Origin: Saposhnikovia divaricata
Lineage: Eukaryota > Streptophyta > Magnoliopsida > Apiales > Apiaceae
DNA: 64,000 bases
Assembly: GCA_036435485.1 (NCBI GenBank)
Contig: CM071596.1
Location: forward strand, 136,053,001-136,117,000
Direction: 5' to 3'
A program made the position numbers and the translations under genes. Of the stretch, positions 11,062 to 21,054 are shown one piece after another. The notes beneath the pieces are model-generated. The model did not search any database. It was not told the DNA's origin and saw nothing but the letters and a program-made list of their open reading frames with translations. How positions within the stretch are numbered: position 1 is the first letter of the stretch; the number at the start of each line of letters is the position of its first letter.

Positions 11062-13135
11062 TCACTCTTCGGCGGATTCCTCCACCACCTCCTCGCCCTC
11101 TTCTTCCTCGGAGCTTTCTTCCCCGGAGCTCTCCTCATCTGCCTCAGCTTCTTCGGCCTCCGTCTCCATCAGCTGCTTCCCTCTCTTTGCCGCGTCCCCT
11201 TCCTCTTCTGAAGTCTCGGTTGATGAATCGACTCTGGCATGAAGTTGCTTGCTGGGAAAAGCTCGCCTTGCAGCTGCTTCCCTCTCTGACATAGCTTTCT
11301 TCCCAGCAGAACGGGAAGAGGTCGAATTGGAGCTAACAACATTGGGTGCCTTCCTCATACCAGAAGGACGGCGGCTACCCCCAGAGCCTGACGCAGGATC
11401 CGCGTCTTGATTTCCGCTAGTAACAGCCCAGGTAGGGCAGGGGAAGTCCGCTGGATTCACTACCGAAGGGTACTTGTTGCTCACAACGCCAATAGCTTTG
11501 TTCCACCCAACTGACATGTTAAAAGGCCGCACCTCATCATCATGGTTGTCCATAAAATTCATGAAATCCTCCGACTTGCGATACGAGTTAATTATCTTGT
11601 TAGCATCAGAAAGTTTCTTCCTGCCAAGCAAGTGAAGTTGCTTTTGATAAGATAAGTTGTTGGCCTCAGATCGAACAACTCTAGAGTTCAGATCTTGGAT
11701 TTGCTCCTTGAACGTTGCTTGCTCCTTCTTCAGTTCCTCATTGCTGTCCCTATAGGCTCCGCCTTGACGAGTAGCAGATTGAAGATAAGCATTGGCCTAT
11801 AATAGAGAAATTAGCAAAACATCTTCTTAAAAAAGTGCAGACAAGGAGATCGAATGTAAAATTTGGTACCTAATAAAGAGCTTGAGCACCAAGACGCTCA
11901 GCTTCGTCAACCTTGTCCTCTGCCATTACCGTTAGGAGATCAGGGGCGGTGATTGAGAGCCTGGACCAGGACACGACTAAATCGGTACTCCCTAAGATGG
12001 AGTCTTGCTCGCAGATACCCCAATCTGGGGCAAAAGGGACTCTCATGCTCTCACCAGCGTTACGGGACCTTTTCCCCCCTTTGGAACATCCCTCTAGGAA
12101 TGAAGGAACCCTTCGGTCAGGAGGGTTCAGTTGCTCTGTCGCCTTCTTTATCATTCTTCTAGTAACTTGAGGTTGATTTTCGGGTCGGCTATCTATTTCC
12201 TCAGCAGCTGAAAGATGAAGGGAAAACATTGGAATAAGAACTAACATAGTTCATAATGGTAGAATGAAAGAAAAATTACCCTCTAAAGAAAGGAAGCTTA
12301 AGCCAGCTTCAATGAGTTTCTTTTCTGTCAAGATAGTTTTATAGTGGGTGCGACCGTCATCAGCAAGTAGCCTATCTCGGTCTGCCAACTCTTTGAGGTC
12401 AAGATCACACACGAAGTGTGAACTATCCTCCATAATTCCGAATCTCTTAACGAAGAAGTGACCCCAGTCGCCACCTTCCCACTCTAGAACAACAAAGTCC
12501 CTCTCCCAGGAATGGTGGGAGTCAGGGAAGGAGAAAGAGTTTACTATATGTGGAAACTTGCTTCTAAGCTGAAAAACGATCCACCCCGGCTTAATCTCAG
12601 GAGAGTTCTTGACCGCGAAGATGCTTCTTAACATGGTTGTACTCCAAGGAATTTCCAACTCGTGGCATCTTAACAAGAAAATGATCAGAAACCTCCAAGA
12701 ATTAGGGTAAAGTTGGCAAGGATGGACTTGAAGTTCTGCCAGGAACCTGATGATAAATGGGTGGACGGGGAACCTAAATCCCACCTCCAATGCTCCTTTC
12801 ATGACGCAAATCCTTTTGGGATGCCAGTTGCAGGTTCTGTCTCCTGGATTAGGAAGGCATACTTTGATGGCGCTTGGAAAGCCATAAGTGTTTCTAATCT
12901 TCTCAACATCCTTCTTTCTTAATTTAGAAGGGATATTAAAAGCAACTAAGCTGGAGCTGTTTGGGAATGACTCTCCCATAGTGTTTAGCAAATCTAGTGT
13001 AGACTCAAACCGACGTTCAATATATTTAGGGGGCATGAGTTTTAGCTTACCTTTCATTGTTCGCGCCATGCTCCTTTTTCTGAAAGCCTCCTCCATGGAG
13101 AGTTGGGGGGGGGCAGCAGCTTGCTTGTCAGCCAT
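11062..13135 (-). pseudogene. Antisense three-exon gene of the Tat element
   Basis: The gene is encoded opposite to pol. Exon 1 is 13135-12280, starting at ATG (MADKQAAAPPQLS). Exon 2 is 12207-11870 and exon 3 is 11796-11062. Introns have GT-AG ends (donor GGTAATTTTT, acceptor ATCTTTCAG; donor AGGTACC, acceptor TATTATAG) and phases match (1, then 0), giving 643 codons. The last codon of exon 2 is TAG, one in-frame nonsense, hence the pseudogene call. The product is soluble-looking, with a globular N-terminal half, a Gln/Glu-rich likely coiled coil in early exon 3, and a very acidic Ser/Glu-rich tail. Antisense ORFs here are known in Tat elements but their role is not. A second, diverged copy is at 32690-33334. 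Confidence 0.8.
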
Positions 13136-13264
13136 CTTGAACCTTGAATCTTGAAACTTGAAGCTTGAACTTGGAAGCTTGGAAACTAGAGAACTCAAGA
13201 GCTTTAGAACTTAAGAAAGTTTGAGAAGTGAAGAAGTGAAGAGAAATGAAGGATGCTCCCCTCC

Positions 13265-13271
13265 TTTTATA
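13265..13271 (-). promoter_or_regulatory. TATA box of the antisense gene
   Basis: The minus strand reads CCTTATAAAAGG, with TATAAAA at 13271-13265, 130 bp upstream of the antisense ATG at 13135. A pyrimidine-rich CTTCACTTCT leader follows. The position fits a Pol II promoter with a short 5' UTR, independent of the LTR promoter. Confidence 0.6.
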
Positions 13272-13562
13272 AGGAAAAGGTGACCTGTAATCTCAGGTTG
13301 AAACACAGCTCGGTTCGCGTTTACAGGTCAAGTATCGTTTAAATACGAAAAGGGAGCAAAAGTTATCAGTTATGGACGGAAAGAGTCGTTAAAACTCATG
13401 ATATGTTGGGAGAGAAACGAAGAATTTTTGGCAAAATATTCTACCAGAGCAGTTAGATGAGCTTTGAAAGCTAAGTATGCTTAAGAAAAGTTTAATGGGA
13501 AGATTAATACTAAGCACTGGATTAGTGATGGGATTCAAGGTACTATATAAAACCTCAAACAG

Positions 13563-13763
13563 AGCCATGAACGGCCAACGTTGATTCCATATCGATGATC
13601 GATATCGGTATGCGAAAATAATTAACTTTAGCCATGAATGGCCAATATTGATTCCATATCGATGATCGATATCGGTATGCGAAAGTAAGTAACTCTAGCC
13701 ATGAATGGCCACATTGATTCCATATCGATGGTCGAAGCTGGTATGCAAAAATTGAAAATCACT
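13563..13763 (+). repeat. 67-bp tandem repeat in D 3' UTR
   Basis: Three copies start at about 13563, 13630 and 13697. Each contains AGCCATGAAYGGCC, then GATTCCATATCGATG, then CGGTATGCGAAA. A fourth, diverged part-copy follows to about 13830. The first two copies are nearly identical, which indicates recent local amplification. Confidence 0.85.
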
Positions 13764-13854
13764 AATAGCGACCAAGTTGGTTCCAGGTCGATGGTTGATC
13801 AAAATCACTGATAGAGATCGAGCCAACCACTGTAACAAAGAAACAAAAATTTTT

Positions 13855-14400
13855 TCGTAGCCGACCGAAGTCCCGGCCGACCGGCCTTCCGGGAAGCCCT
13901 CCAGCCAACCGGAATCGACCGCCGGCACGGATATGAAACCGGCCGACCGGTGTCCCAGCCGACTGGCCTTCCGGGCACACGTCGGCGACCAACGTCGACG
14001 GTCGGTATGGGTTCAAAAAAAAATAAAAAATAAATAAATAAAATAATATAGAGGGACGAAATTTTTCAGCCGAGCAAGGCACCAGCCGACCGGCCCTCCG
14101 GGAGCATTCCGGTCGACCGGTGTCGACCACCGATACGGGTTCGCACCAGCCGATCAAAGCACCAGCCGACTGGCCCTCTGGGAACCCTCCAGCCGACTGT
14201 CTTCGATCATCGGTACGAGTTTTTCTTGTTTCGTTTCAAAAAAAAATGAAAAAAACCGGCCAACCGAAAAAAAAACCGGCCGACGGGAAAAAAAAACAGC
14301 CGACCGGGGCTCCGGCCGACCGGCCCCTTGCAACACCCTCCAGCCGACCGGGAGTGATGGTCGGTACGGGTTTTTGCCCGGCCGACCGACAGCGATGCTC
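13855..14400 (+). repeat. GC-rich CCGACCGG repeat region in D 3' UTR
   Basis: A locally GC-rich block is built from many copies of GCCGACCGGCC, CTTCCGGGA or CCTCCGGGA, and CGGTACGGGTTTTT-like ends, in irregular higher-order units. Simple A runs interrupt it near 14013-14050 and 14238-14296. Open frames through it (13762-14157, 14120-14476) are repeat artefacts. Confidence 0.8.
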
Positions 14401-14489
14401 GAGTTGGGTATGCAAAATTTCGTTTTCTTGTTTTTGGTTTTTTTTTGATTTGGTAATCAAGAGAAGTGAAATATGAGTTTGAAATTAGT

Positions 14490-14700
14490 GTCTGTTAGCA
14501 CCGATTAGTGCTGATTAGCACAGATTAGTGCCGTTTAAGCACGGATTAGTGCCGATTAGCACTGTTTAGCGCCGATTAGTGCCATTAGTGCCGTTTAAAT
14601 GCCGTTCGACTTCGTTTAACATTGTTTAAGCGTTGTTTAAGGCTGAGTAACGCTGTGTAGTGCCGTTTAACACCGTTTAGTGTCGTTCAACATCGTCGTA
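14490..14700 (+). repeat. Short-unit GATTAGTGCC / GTTTAA array in D 3' UTR
   Basis: Degenerate short units repeat GATTAGTGCC and GCCGTTTAA. It is the third and last of three unrelated arrays placed end to end before the polypurine tract. Confidence 0.8.
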
Positions 14701-14830
14701 AATGCGTTGGTCGCTCCACGCTTTACATTAAGATGATATTGTTGAAAATACTCGCGTAAGAGCAATAAACCCTGACCCAAGTCTCGAATAAGGCCGTTAA
14801 AACTTCAAGGAAAACCTGATCAGTTTTCCT

Positions 14831-14847
14831 AGAAGTTGGGGGGCAAA
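14831..14847 (+). promoter_or_regulatory. Polypurine tract of D
   Basis: AGAAGTTGGGGGGCAAA lies directly against the TG of the 3' LTR at 14848. This is the expected plus-strand priming site and fixes the LTR start. Confidence 0.85.
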
Positions 14848-15573
14848 TGATATGGGCTAAAAGTAAGCCCTAAAGACACATTTAATGTGGCATTAATTAG
14901 ACCTAGAATGGTCCAAACGTGGGGCCCACCAGATGGGCCCAAACCCTAATTATAATATTAATTTCGTAATTAATATTAGGGGTAATAAATAGCTCAGCAA
15001 ATAAGAGTCAAACAAGGATATAACTCTTGCCTGACTTAGCCCCCAGGATACATATCTCAACATGGAAACTGATTCCTAAAAGGAATAAATCCAGAACCTT
15101 CCTTGAGGTGGTGGCTTGTCCACCAAGTCTCCTATTCCTACCATAATTCTTAGGCTTCTCAGCCTATATAAGGGCCTGACCCCTCATTCTCAGAACTACG
15201 TTTTCTTGGCTTGATTCTCTAATACAGAGATATGTAGGCATTCTGTGAGGACCGATCAGTCTCGAACGCAGAAGCAGCCATTAAAGCTCGAAGCTCAACC
15301 ACCCTAGCATTAATTACAAATCGTAAACTAGTTTTTATTCCACAACACCATGTTTTCTCATATATTAGATCTTTTAATTGTTAATTTATTCTCTAGTGGA
15401 TAATTAAACTAGTTTGAGTGAAAACCAATTGTTAATTGTTCAAGCATTAAGAAATAACCATACACCGTTGCATAAGTACTAAATTTGGCATTTACACCTA
15501 GTCTCTACGGAACGAACTTTACTTATCACTTGCTATTTGTGATCGCGTATACTTGCGTGTTTACGAGTCAACA
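14848..15573 (+). repeat. 3' LTR of D (726 bp)
   Basis: The LTR begins TGATATGGGC after the polypurine tract and ends GAGTCAACA at 15573. A TATA box (TATATAAG) is at 15165-15172, near the middle, with AGGGCCTGACC beyond it where transcription would start. The sequence to the right is family A LTR, which confirms the boundary. Confidence 0.85.
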
Positions 15574-15783
15574 CTCATCGTCCTCGCCAGCGTCGAGTGC
15601 GCCTTGTGCGCGTCATCTGGTCTAGCTGTTGTTGTGATATAATAATAAAGCAAGGGTGAGCAATAGCCCACCAACAATAATATTTAACTAAACGATAATA
15701 TATAACAGTTCAAAAGTATCTTTCAAACCATATGCCATGCATTTACAGAAATGATGCCCGTATAATATGAACGATGAAGTTAC
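15574..15783 (-). repeat. A3a family A LTR, left segment
   Basis: This matches the LTR stretch at 3588-3760 of A1 (CTAGCTGTTGTTGTG, AGCAAGGGTGAGCAATA). D cuts it on the left at 15573. B cuts it on the right at 15784 and it resumes at 22598. GTTAC occurs on both sides of B (15779-15783 and 22598-22602). Confidence 0.85.
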
Positions 15784-16182
15784 TGTTAGTGTAGGTGCCC
15801 TAGAGGCAATACATTGGTTCTTTTAATAAACCTTTATGTCATTTGATTATTCAATAAACGTATTTATTATGACTTTAATTACTGCGATATATTTGTTAGC
15901 ATAATAAATGTCCTTAGAATCATGATACACATTGTATAGTTTAAGTACATGACTTGAACTTGAGATTATATAATATAACATATTCTTAAAGGTCCCTAGT
16001 CGAGTATTATTACTTTTGCAAAATCGTTTTTCTTAAAAACCCTAGCTGCTCTATTCTTTGAGAGGCTAGAGAGAGAGAGAGGTTGATTTTGGCTAGTACC
16101 TGCTCCTTGGATCGTTGGACGATCGAACGTTCGTGTGGACGATTTAGAGACGCGGATCTTGCATCAAGGGCTGCGTGGTGAT
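15784..16182 (+). repeat. Truncated 5' LTR of B
   Basis: 15784-16013 matches 21055-21284 of the 3' LTR. It then jumps to sequence matching about 22263-22432, so about 980 bp are missing, including the TATA box seen at 22228 in the 3' LTR. Homology stops at about 16182, so the last about 165 bp of the LTR and the PBS are also missing. Confidence 0.85.
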
Positions 16183-17087
16183 CTTGTCAAAAACGGGTTT
16201 TACCTGTAAGGAAGTTGGGTATTAAGTGAGGCCACTTGTGACTCCTCAAACTGAGAATGGTAAAAAAATATAGAGCCAGTTTATTGTTTAATATATCTCA
16301 GTGTTTTGTGAAAATGCAGTTCAATTATGTTTTTCTGATATTTGGATGTCATTGGGTTCTAAGTCATGGACACATGGTAAAAGCTACACATATCCAAAAA
16401 CCACTAAGCGGAGACCAACAACCTGGAAATCAAACTATTGATGAATATTGATTTGAAGTATTTAATTCAAGGAAAAATTGGGAATCTCTTTATGATGGGA
16501 TCATGGTCGTTTTAATTTTGAAACCCCTTAACAAAATATTAAGTTTTAATCGGATGCTTTCCAATGAATGAACACTCATTGAATCCTAGATCGATAAGGG
16601 GAATGATTGCCAGTGGCAGGGGACTCCTGTCTATCGTGGTGAGATGTGATGAATATAAGCGGTTATATTCGATCGTTGTATCATTGGGTTTAACTTAACT
16701 GAGTCGTCATAATAAGGTGAAAATAAACGGTTATATTCAATTATTATGAACTTAGAAGCATAGAGTTTGGTTCAAAATCTATTAGATAGACAAGAACAAT
16801 TGTTGTTCACCAAACTATCCAAGAATTATATATGATATAATTGACAACTGTTTTCTACCTAAATAATCATGTTTTAAGGACTACCAGTGGTTGACTTAGG
16901 ATATGACGAAATATGGATCTTGGCTCACTAGAAAGATTTATGGGATATTCTTTCCGATTTAATAGTAAGGGCTATTAATTTGATAAAAATAGTGGGAGAT
17001 AAATATTATGAATATGTAATAATCACTTGAACATAATTATTGTAACAATCTAATTTATCTTATGCATTTTATCATTGTAGAAAACAA
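16183..17087 (+). other. Leader of element B, no recognised feature
   Basis: This is untranslated sequence between the broken 5' LTR and gag. The tRNA-binding site expected next to the LTR is missing because the junction is deleted. The 64-codon frame at 16257-16451 shows no recognisable domain. I see nothing else in this stretch. Confidence 0.5.
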
Positions 17088-17891
17088 ATGGCACAAAACA
17101 CAAACAACAGTTTCTCTGTACGATCAGTCCTTGAGAAGGACAAGCTGACAGGATCAAACTTCCTTGACTGGTCTAGGAATTTGAGAATTGTTCTCATGTA
17201 GGAAAAGAAATCTTATGTGATTGATATTCTTCCACCGGCAGCCCCTGCTAACAATGCCACTGCTGCTCAACGAAATGCTTATCAGAAGCATAATGATGAT
17301 ACAACTGATGTGGCTTGTCTTATGCTTGCTACTATGGATGCTGAGCTTCAGAAGCAGCATTTTGATATGAATGCTTATACTATGTTTGAACATCTTTCGA
17401 CGATGTTTCAGTCACAGGCTCGTGTGGAAAAGTTCAACACGAGCAAAGCACTCTTCTCGTGCAAGCAGGGCAACGGACCAGTTGGACCACATGTTCTAAA
17501 GATGATTGGGTATTGTGATTACCTTGCTCGTTTGGGTTTCCCACTTCAGCGAGAGGCTCAAGTCGATATAATCTTGCAATCTTTGAACAGCGACTATACT
17601 CAGTTCATTATGACTTTTAATATGACTGAGTAAGATAAGACTCCTATGGAATTGTTGGCCACGCTGAGGACCACTGAAGCAAATATGGTCAAGGCACCTG
17701 AGAAAGCTCCCGTAATGATGGTGGGCAAGAAAGGTGCTAAGGGAAAGGGGAAATGGAAGGGCAAGAAAAAGGTAGCATCAAAAGTTCTTGGTCCTTCTAA
17801 GCCCTCTTTCAAAAAGGCTAAAAAGCCGAAGGGAGATGTCGCAACGGCTGACAAAGGTGATTGTCACTATTGCCACAAGCCTGGTCATTAG
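17088..17891 (+). pseudogene. gag: copia gag of B
   Basis: The ATG at 17088 opens a frame beginning MAQNTNNSFSVRSVLEKDKL, the usual start of this copia gag group (retrotran gag/UBN2-like). It is followed by a helical gag core and a Lys-rich stretch, and ends in the zinc knuckle CHYCHKPGH. Stops interrupt it at 17199 (TAG), 17631 (TAA) and 17889 (TAG). The last replaces the residue after CHYCHKPGH and cuts the knuckle before its final Cys. All pieces are in one frame with pol downstream, as expected for a copia gag-pol polyprotein. Confidence 0.88.
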
Positions 17892-20633
17892 AAGAGAAAC
17901 TGTACTGCTTACTTGGATGATCTGAAGAAAATGAAGGGTGTTCAGATTTCTAGATCAGGTATTTATGTTATAGAAGTCAATCTGTCTATTTCTACGTCTT
18001 GGGTATTGGATACCGGATGTGCTTCTCACATTTGTATAAATGTGCAGGAACTGCAGAGAAGTAGGACTTTGGCTAAGGGAGAAGTGGACCTACGAGTAGG
18101 CAATGGAGCAAAAGTTGCTGCTTTAGCTGTAGGAACTTATTATTTATCTTTGCCCTCTGGGCTTGTTTTAGAACTTGAAGACTGTTTTTACGTGCCTGCG
18201 ATTCGCAGAAACATTATTTCTGTTTCTTGTTTGGATAAGAAAGGTTTTTCGTTTATAATAAAGAACAATAGTTGCTCTTTTGCTTTGAATGATTTAACCT
18301 ATGGTGTTGCGCGTTTATTTAATGGTTTATATGTTCTTGATTTAGATAATCCTGTCTGTAACATAGAAAACAAACGACTTAAAGTTAATGACTCAAATCA
18401 AACATACCTCTGGCATTGTCGTCTAGGCCATATAAATGAGAAACGCATATCCAAATTACATAAGGATGGATACTTGGATAAGTTTGATTTTGAATCATAC
18501 GAAAAATGCGAATCTTGTTTGCTTGGTAAGATGACTAAAGCCCCTTTTACTGGTAAGGGTCAAAGGGCCACTGAACGTTTGGAGCTAATACATAGTGATG
18601 TATGTGGCCCAATGCGTGTGATGGCTAGAGGAGGCTACTACTACTTCATAACATTTACTGATGACTTTAGTAGATATGGATATGTATATCTTATGAAGAA
18701 CAAATCCGATTCTTTTGAAAAATTCAAAGAATGCAAGGCTGAAGTAGAGAAGCAAATAGGCGGAGGTGCAAGTATTAGGATCTTACGATCCGATCGTGGG
18801 GGTGAATACTTAAGCACCGAATTTAAAGAGTATTTAAAAGAGTGTGGTATTGTATCACAACTCACTCCGCCAGGTACACCTCAATAGAAGAGAAATCGCA
18901 CCTTGTTGGACATGGTACGATCGATGATGAGTCATGCAGATCTTCCAATAAGTTTCTGGGGTTATGCTCTAGAAACAGCGGCTTTCACACTTAACCGTGT
19001 TCCAACCAAGAAGGTTCAAAAGACTCCATATGAGATATGGGAGGAGAAACGGTCAAGCATGAACTTTATGAAAGTTTGGGGATGCAAGGCGTTTGTAAAA
19101 CGTCAAGTATCTGACAAGCTTGGACCTAAATCCGAAGAGTGCAATTTTGTGGGATACCCTAAAGAAACAAAGGCGTATTATTTTTATAGTCCTTCTGAGC
19201 AGAAAGTGTTCATTGCTCGAGATGCTGTCTTCATGGAAAGAGATTTTGTTTCCAAAAGAAACAGTGGGAGAACTATTGATCTCGATGAAGATCGAGAACC
19301 ACAAAATAGCATTGAACCTGAAGTGGAACAAGAGCAGGATAATAATAATGCTCAAGAAACACAGGTTATTCGTAGATCAAGTAGGATTCGCCATGAGCCA
19401 GAGAGATATTATGGATTTCTCCTGACCCAAGGTGGCGATGTGATGCTTGTAGATAATGATGAGCCTCTCACCTACAAGGATGCTATGAATAGTCCAGATT
19501 CTGAGAGATGGCTGGAAGCCATGAAATCTGAGATGGATTCCATGTATGAAAACAAAGTATGGACTTTGGTTGCACCACCTGATGGGGTTAAACCCATAGA
19601 GTGCAAGTGGGTTTTCAAGAAGAAAACTGACATGGATGGAAATTTACAGACCTACAAAGCAAGACTGGTGGCGAAAGGTTTCAAGCAAATTCATGGTATT
19701 GACTATGATGAAACTTTCTCACCGGTAGCTATGGTCAAGTCCATTAGGATTTTGCTTGCGATAGCGGCTTATTATGACTATGAAATCTGGAAAATGGATG
19801 TCAAGATTGCTTTCTTAAATGGAAGCTTAGAAGAGGATGTGTACATGACACAACATGAGGGTTTTGTCGATCCAAAGTTTGCTAGAATGGTTTGTAAGTT
19901 GCTACGATCTATTTATGGATTGAAGCAGGCCTCAAGGAGGTGGAACATCCGTTTTGATGAAACAGTCAAAGAGTTTGGCTTTAAACAAAATGAGGATGAG
20001 CCGTGTGTTTACAAGAAGGTTAGTGGGAGCCATGTGGCATTCCTAGTATTATATGTGGATGACATATTACTAATAGGGAATGACATTCCTTCTCTACAGG
20101 CTGTGAAGACTTGGTTGGGAAAAAGTTTCTCGATGAAAGACTTAGGCGATGCTACCTATATCTTAGGGATCAGGATCTATAGAGATAGATCTAAAAGATT
20201 AATCGGCCTAAGTCAGAGTACATACATTGACAAAGTATTGCATCATTTTGGAATGCAAGAGGCAAAGAGGGGCTTTGTCCCGGTGTCTCATGGGATAGTG
20301 ATCTCAAAGGAAAACTGTCCTAAATCATCAGATGATAAGGACCGTATGAGTAAAGTACCATATGCTTCGGCAATTGGTTCTATAATGTATGCAATGATAT
20401 GTACTCGTCCTGATGTCTCATATGCTTTAAGCATGACGAGCAGGTACCAGTCTAATCCAGGTGAGGGTCACTGGACAGCTGTCAAGAATATTCTAAAGTA
20501 CCTTAAACGGACTAAGGATTCGTTCTTGATATACGGAGGAGATGAGAAGCTGGTCGTAAAAGGTTACACTGATGCTAGTTCCAGACAGATAGGGACGATT
20601 TTGTGTCCCAGTCTGGATTCGTGTTTTGTCTAA
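17892..20633 (+). pseudogene. pol: copia pol of B: protease, integrase, RT, RNase H start
   Basis: This is in the same frame as gag. Protease has LDTGCASHI near 18008. The GAG-pre-integrase zinc finger has LWHCRLGHIN and CESCLLGKM. The integrase core has HSDVCGP and RSDRGGEY. A TAG at 18885, with loss of a few residues next to it, removes the segment carrying the usual catalytic Glu region before RNRTLLDMVRSMM. RT has KMDVKIAFLNG, YGLKQASRRW and YVDDILLIGN near 20055. RNase H starts at GYTDAS, and a one-base loss near 20578 shifts the frame, giving a false end at 20631. Confidence 0.9.
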
Positions 20634-20980
20634 ATGGAGGTGTTGTAAGCTGGAAAAGTTCGAAGCAAGAGACAGTAGCTGATTCTACAATGGAAGCTGA
20701 GTATATTGCCGCCAGTGAAGCAGCCAAAGAGGCTGTTTGGATTCGGAAATTCATTACCGGACTTGGTGTGGTTCCGTCGATCGCAGATCCAGTTGATTTG
20801 TATTGCGATAACAATGGAGCCATTGCGCAGGCTAAGGAACCAAGGTCCCATTCCAAGGCAAAGCATATACTTAGAAGATATCATCTTCTTCGAGAGATAA
20901 ACGAGATAGGAGATATACATATATGTAAAGTGCATACTAATGATAATGTTGCGGACCCACTGACCAAGGCTTTGTCGTAG
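20603..20980 (+). pseudogene. RNase H C-terminal part of B pol, shifted frame
   Basis: A 125-codon frame continues RNase H: SQSGFVFCLNGGVVSWKSSK, TMEAEYIAASEAAKEAVW, DLYCDNNGAIAQAKEPRSH, and the end NVADPLTKALS before a stop. These are the standard copia RNase H motifs and polyprotein end. The frame differs from upstream pol because of the indel near 20578. Confidence 0.88.
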
Positions 20981-21054
20981 CAGAAGCACGAAGGTCATAC
21001 TAGTTCCATGGGTATTAGATACATGGGTGATTGGCTCTAGTGCAAGTTGGAGAT

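Larger units (their letters stand above)
7877..15573 (+). mobile_element. Tat-lineage Ty3/gypsy element D (3' portion)
   Basis: This is the 3' portion of a Ty3/gypsy element with RT, RNase H, a second RNase H, integrase, an antisense gene, a repeat-rich 3' UTR, a polypurine tract and a 726-bp 3' LTR. The second cellular-type RNase H and an antisense gene between pol and the 3' LTR are known traits of the Tat lineage. Its 5' part is displaced left of A1, which inserted in the RT domain. The right end at 15573 sits inside the A3a LTR, with CTCAT (15574-15578) as the presumed target flank. Confidence 0.9.

Noticed and set aside
13563..13763. CRISPR-like regularly spaced repeats
   Set aside because: Units are continuous 67-bp tandem copies with no unique spacers, in a plant retrotransposon 3' UTR.
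13762..14476. Overlapping 118- and 131-codon frames in the GC-rich region as genes
   Set aside because: They run through CCGACCGG repeats and A runs, appear on both strands, and encode low-complexity Pro/Ala/Gly/Arg peptides.
16257..16451. 64-codon frame in the leader of B as a gene
   Set aside because: No recognisable domain, no homologue in the window, and it lies in untranslated leader.
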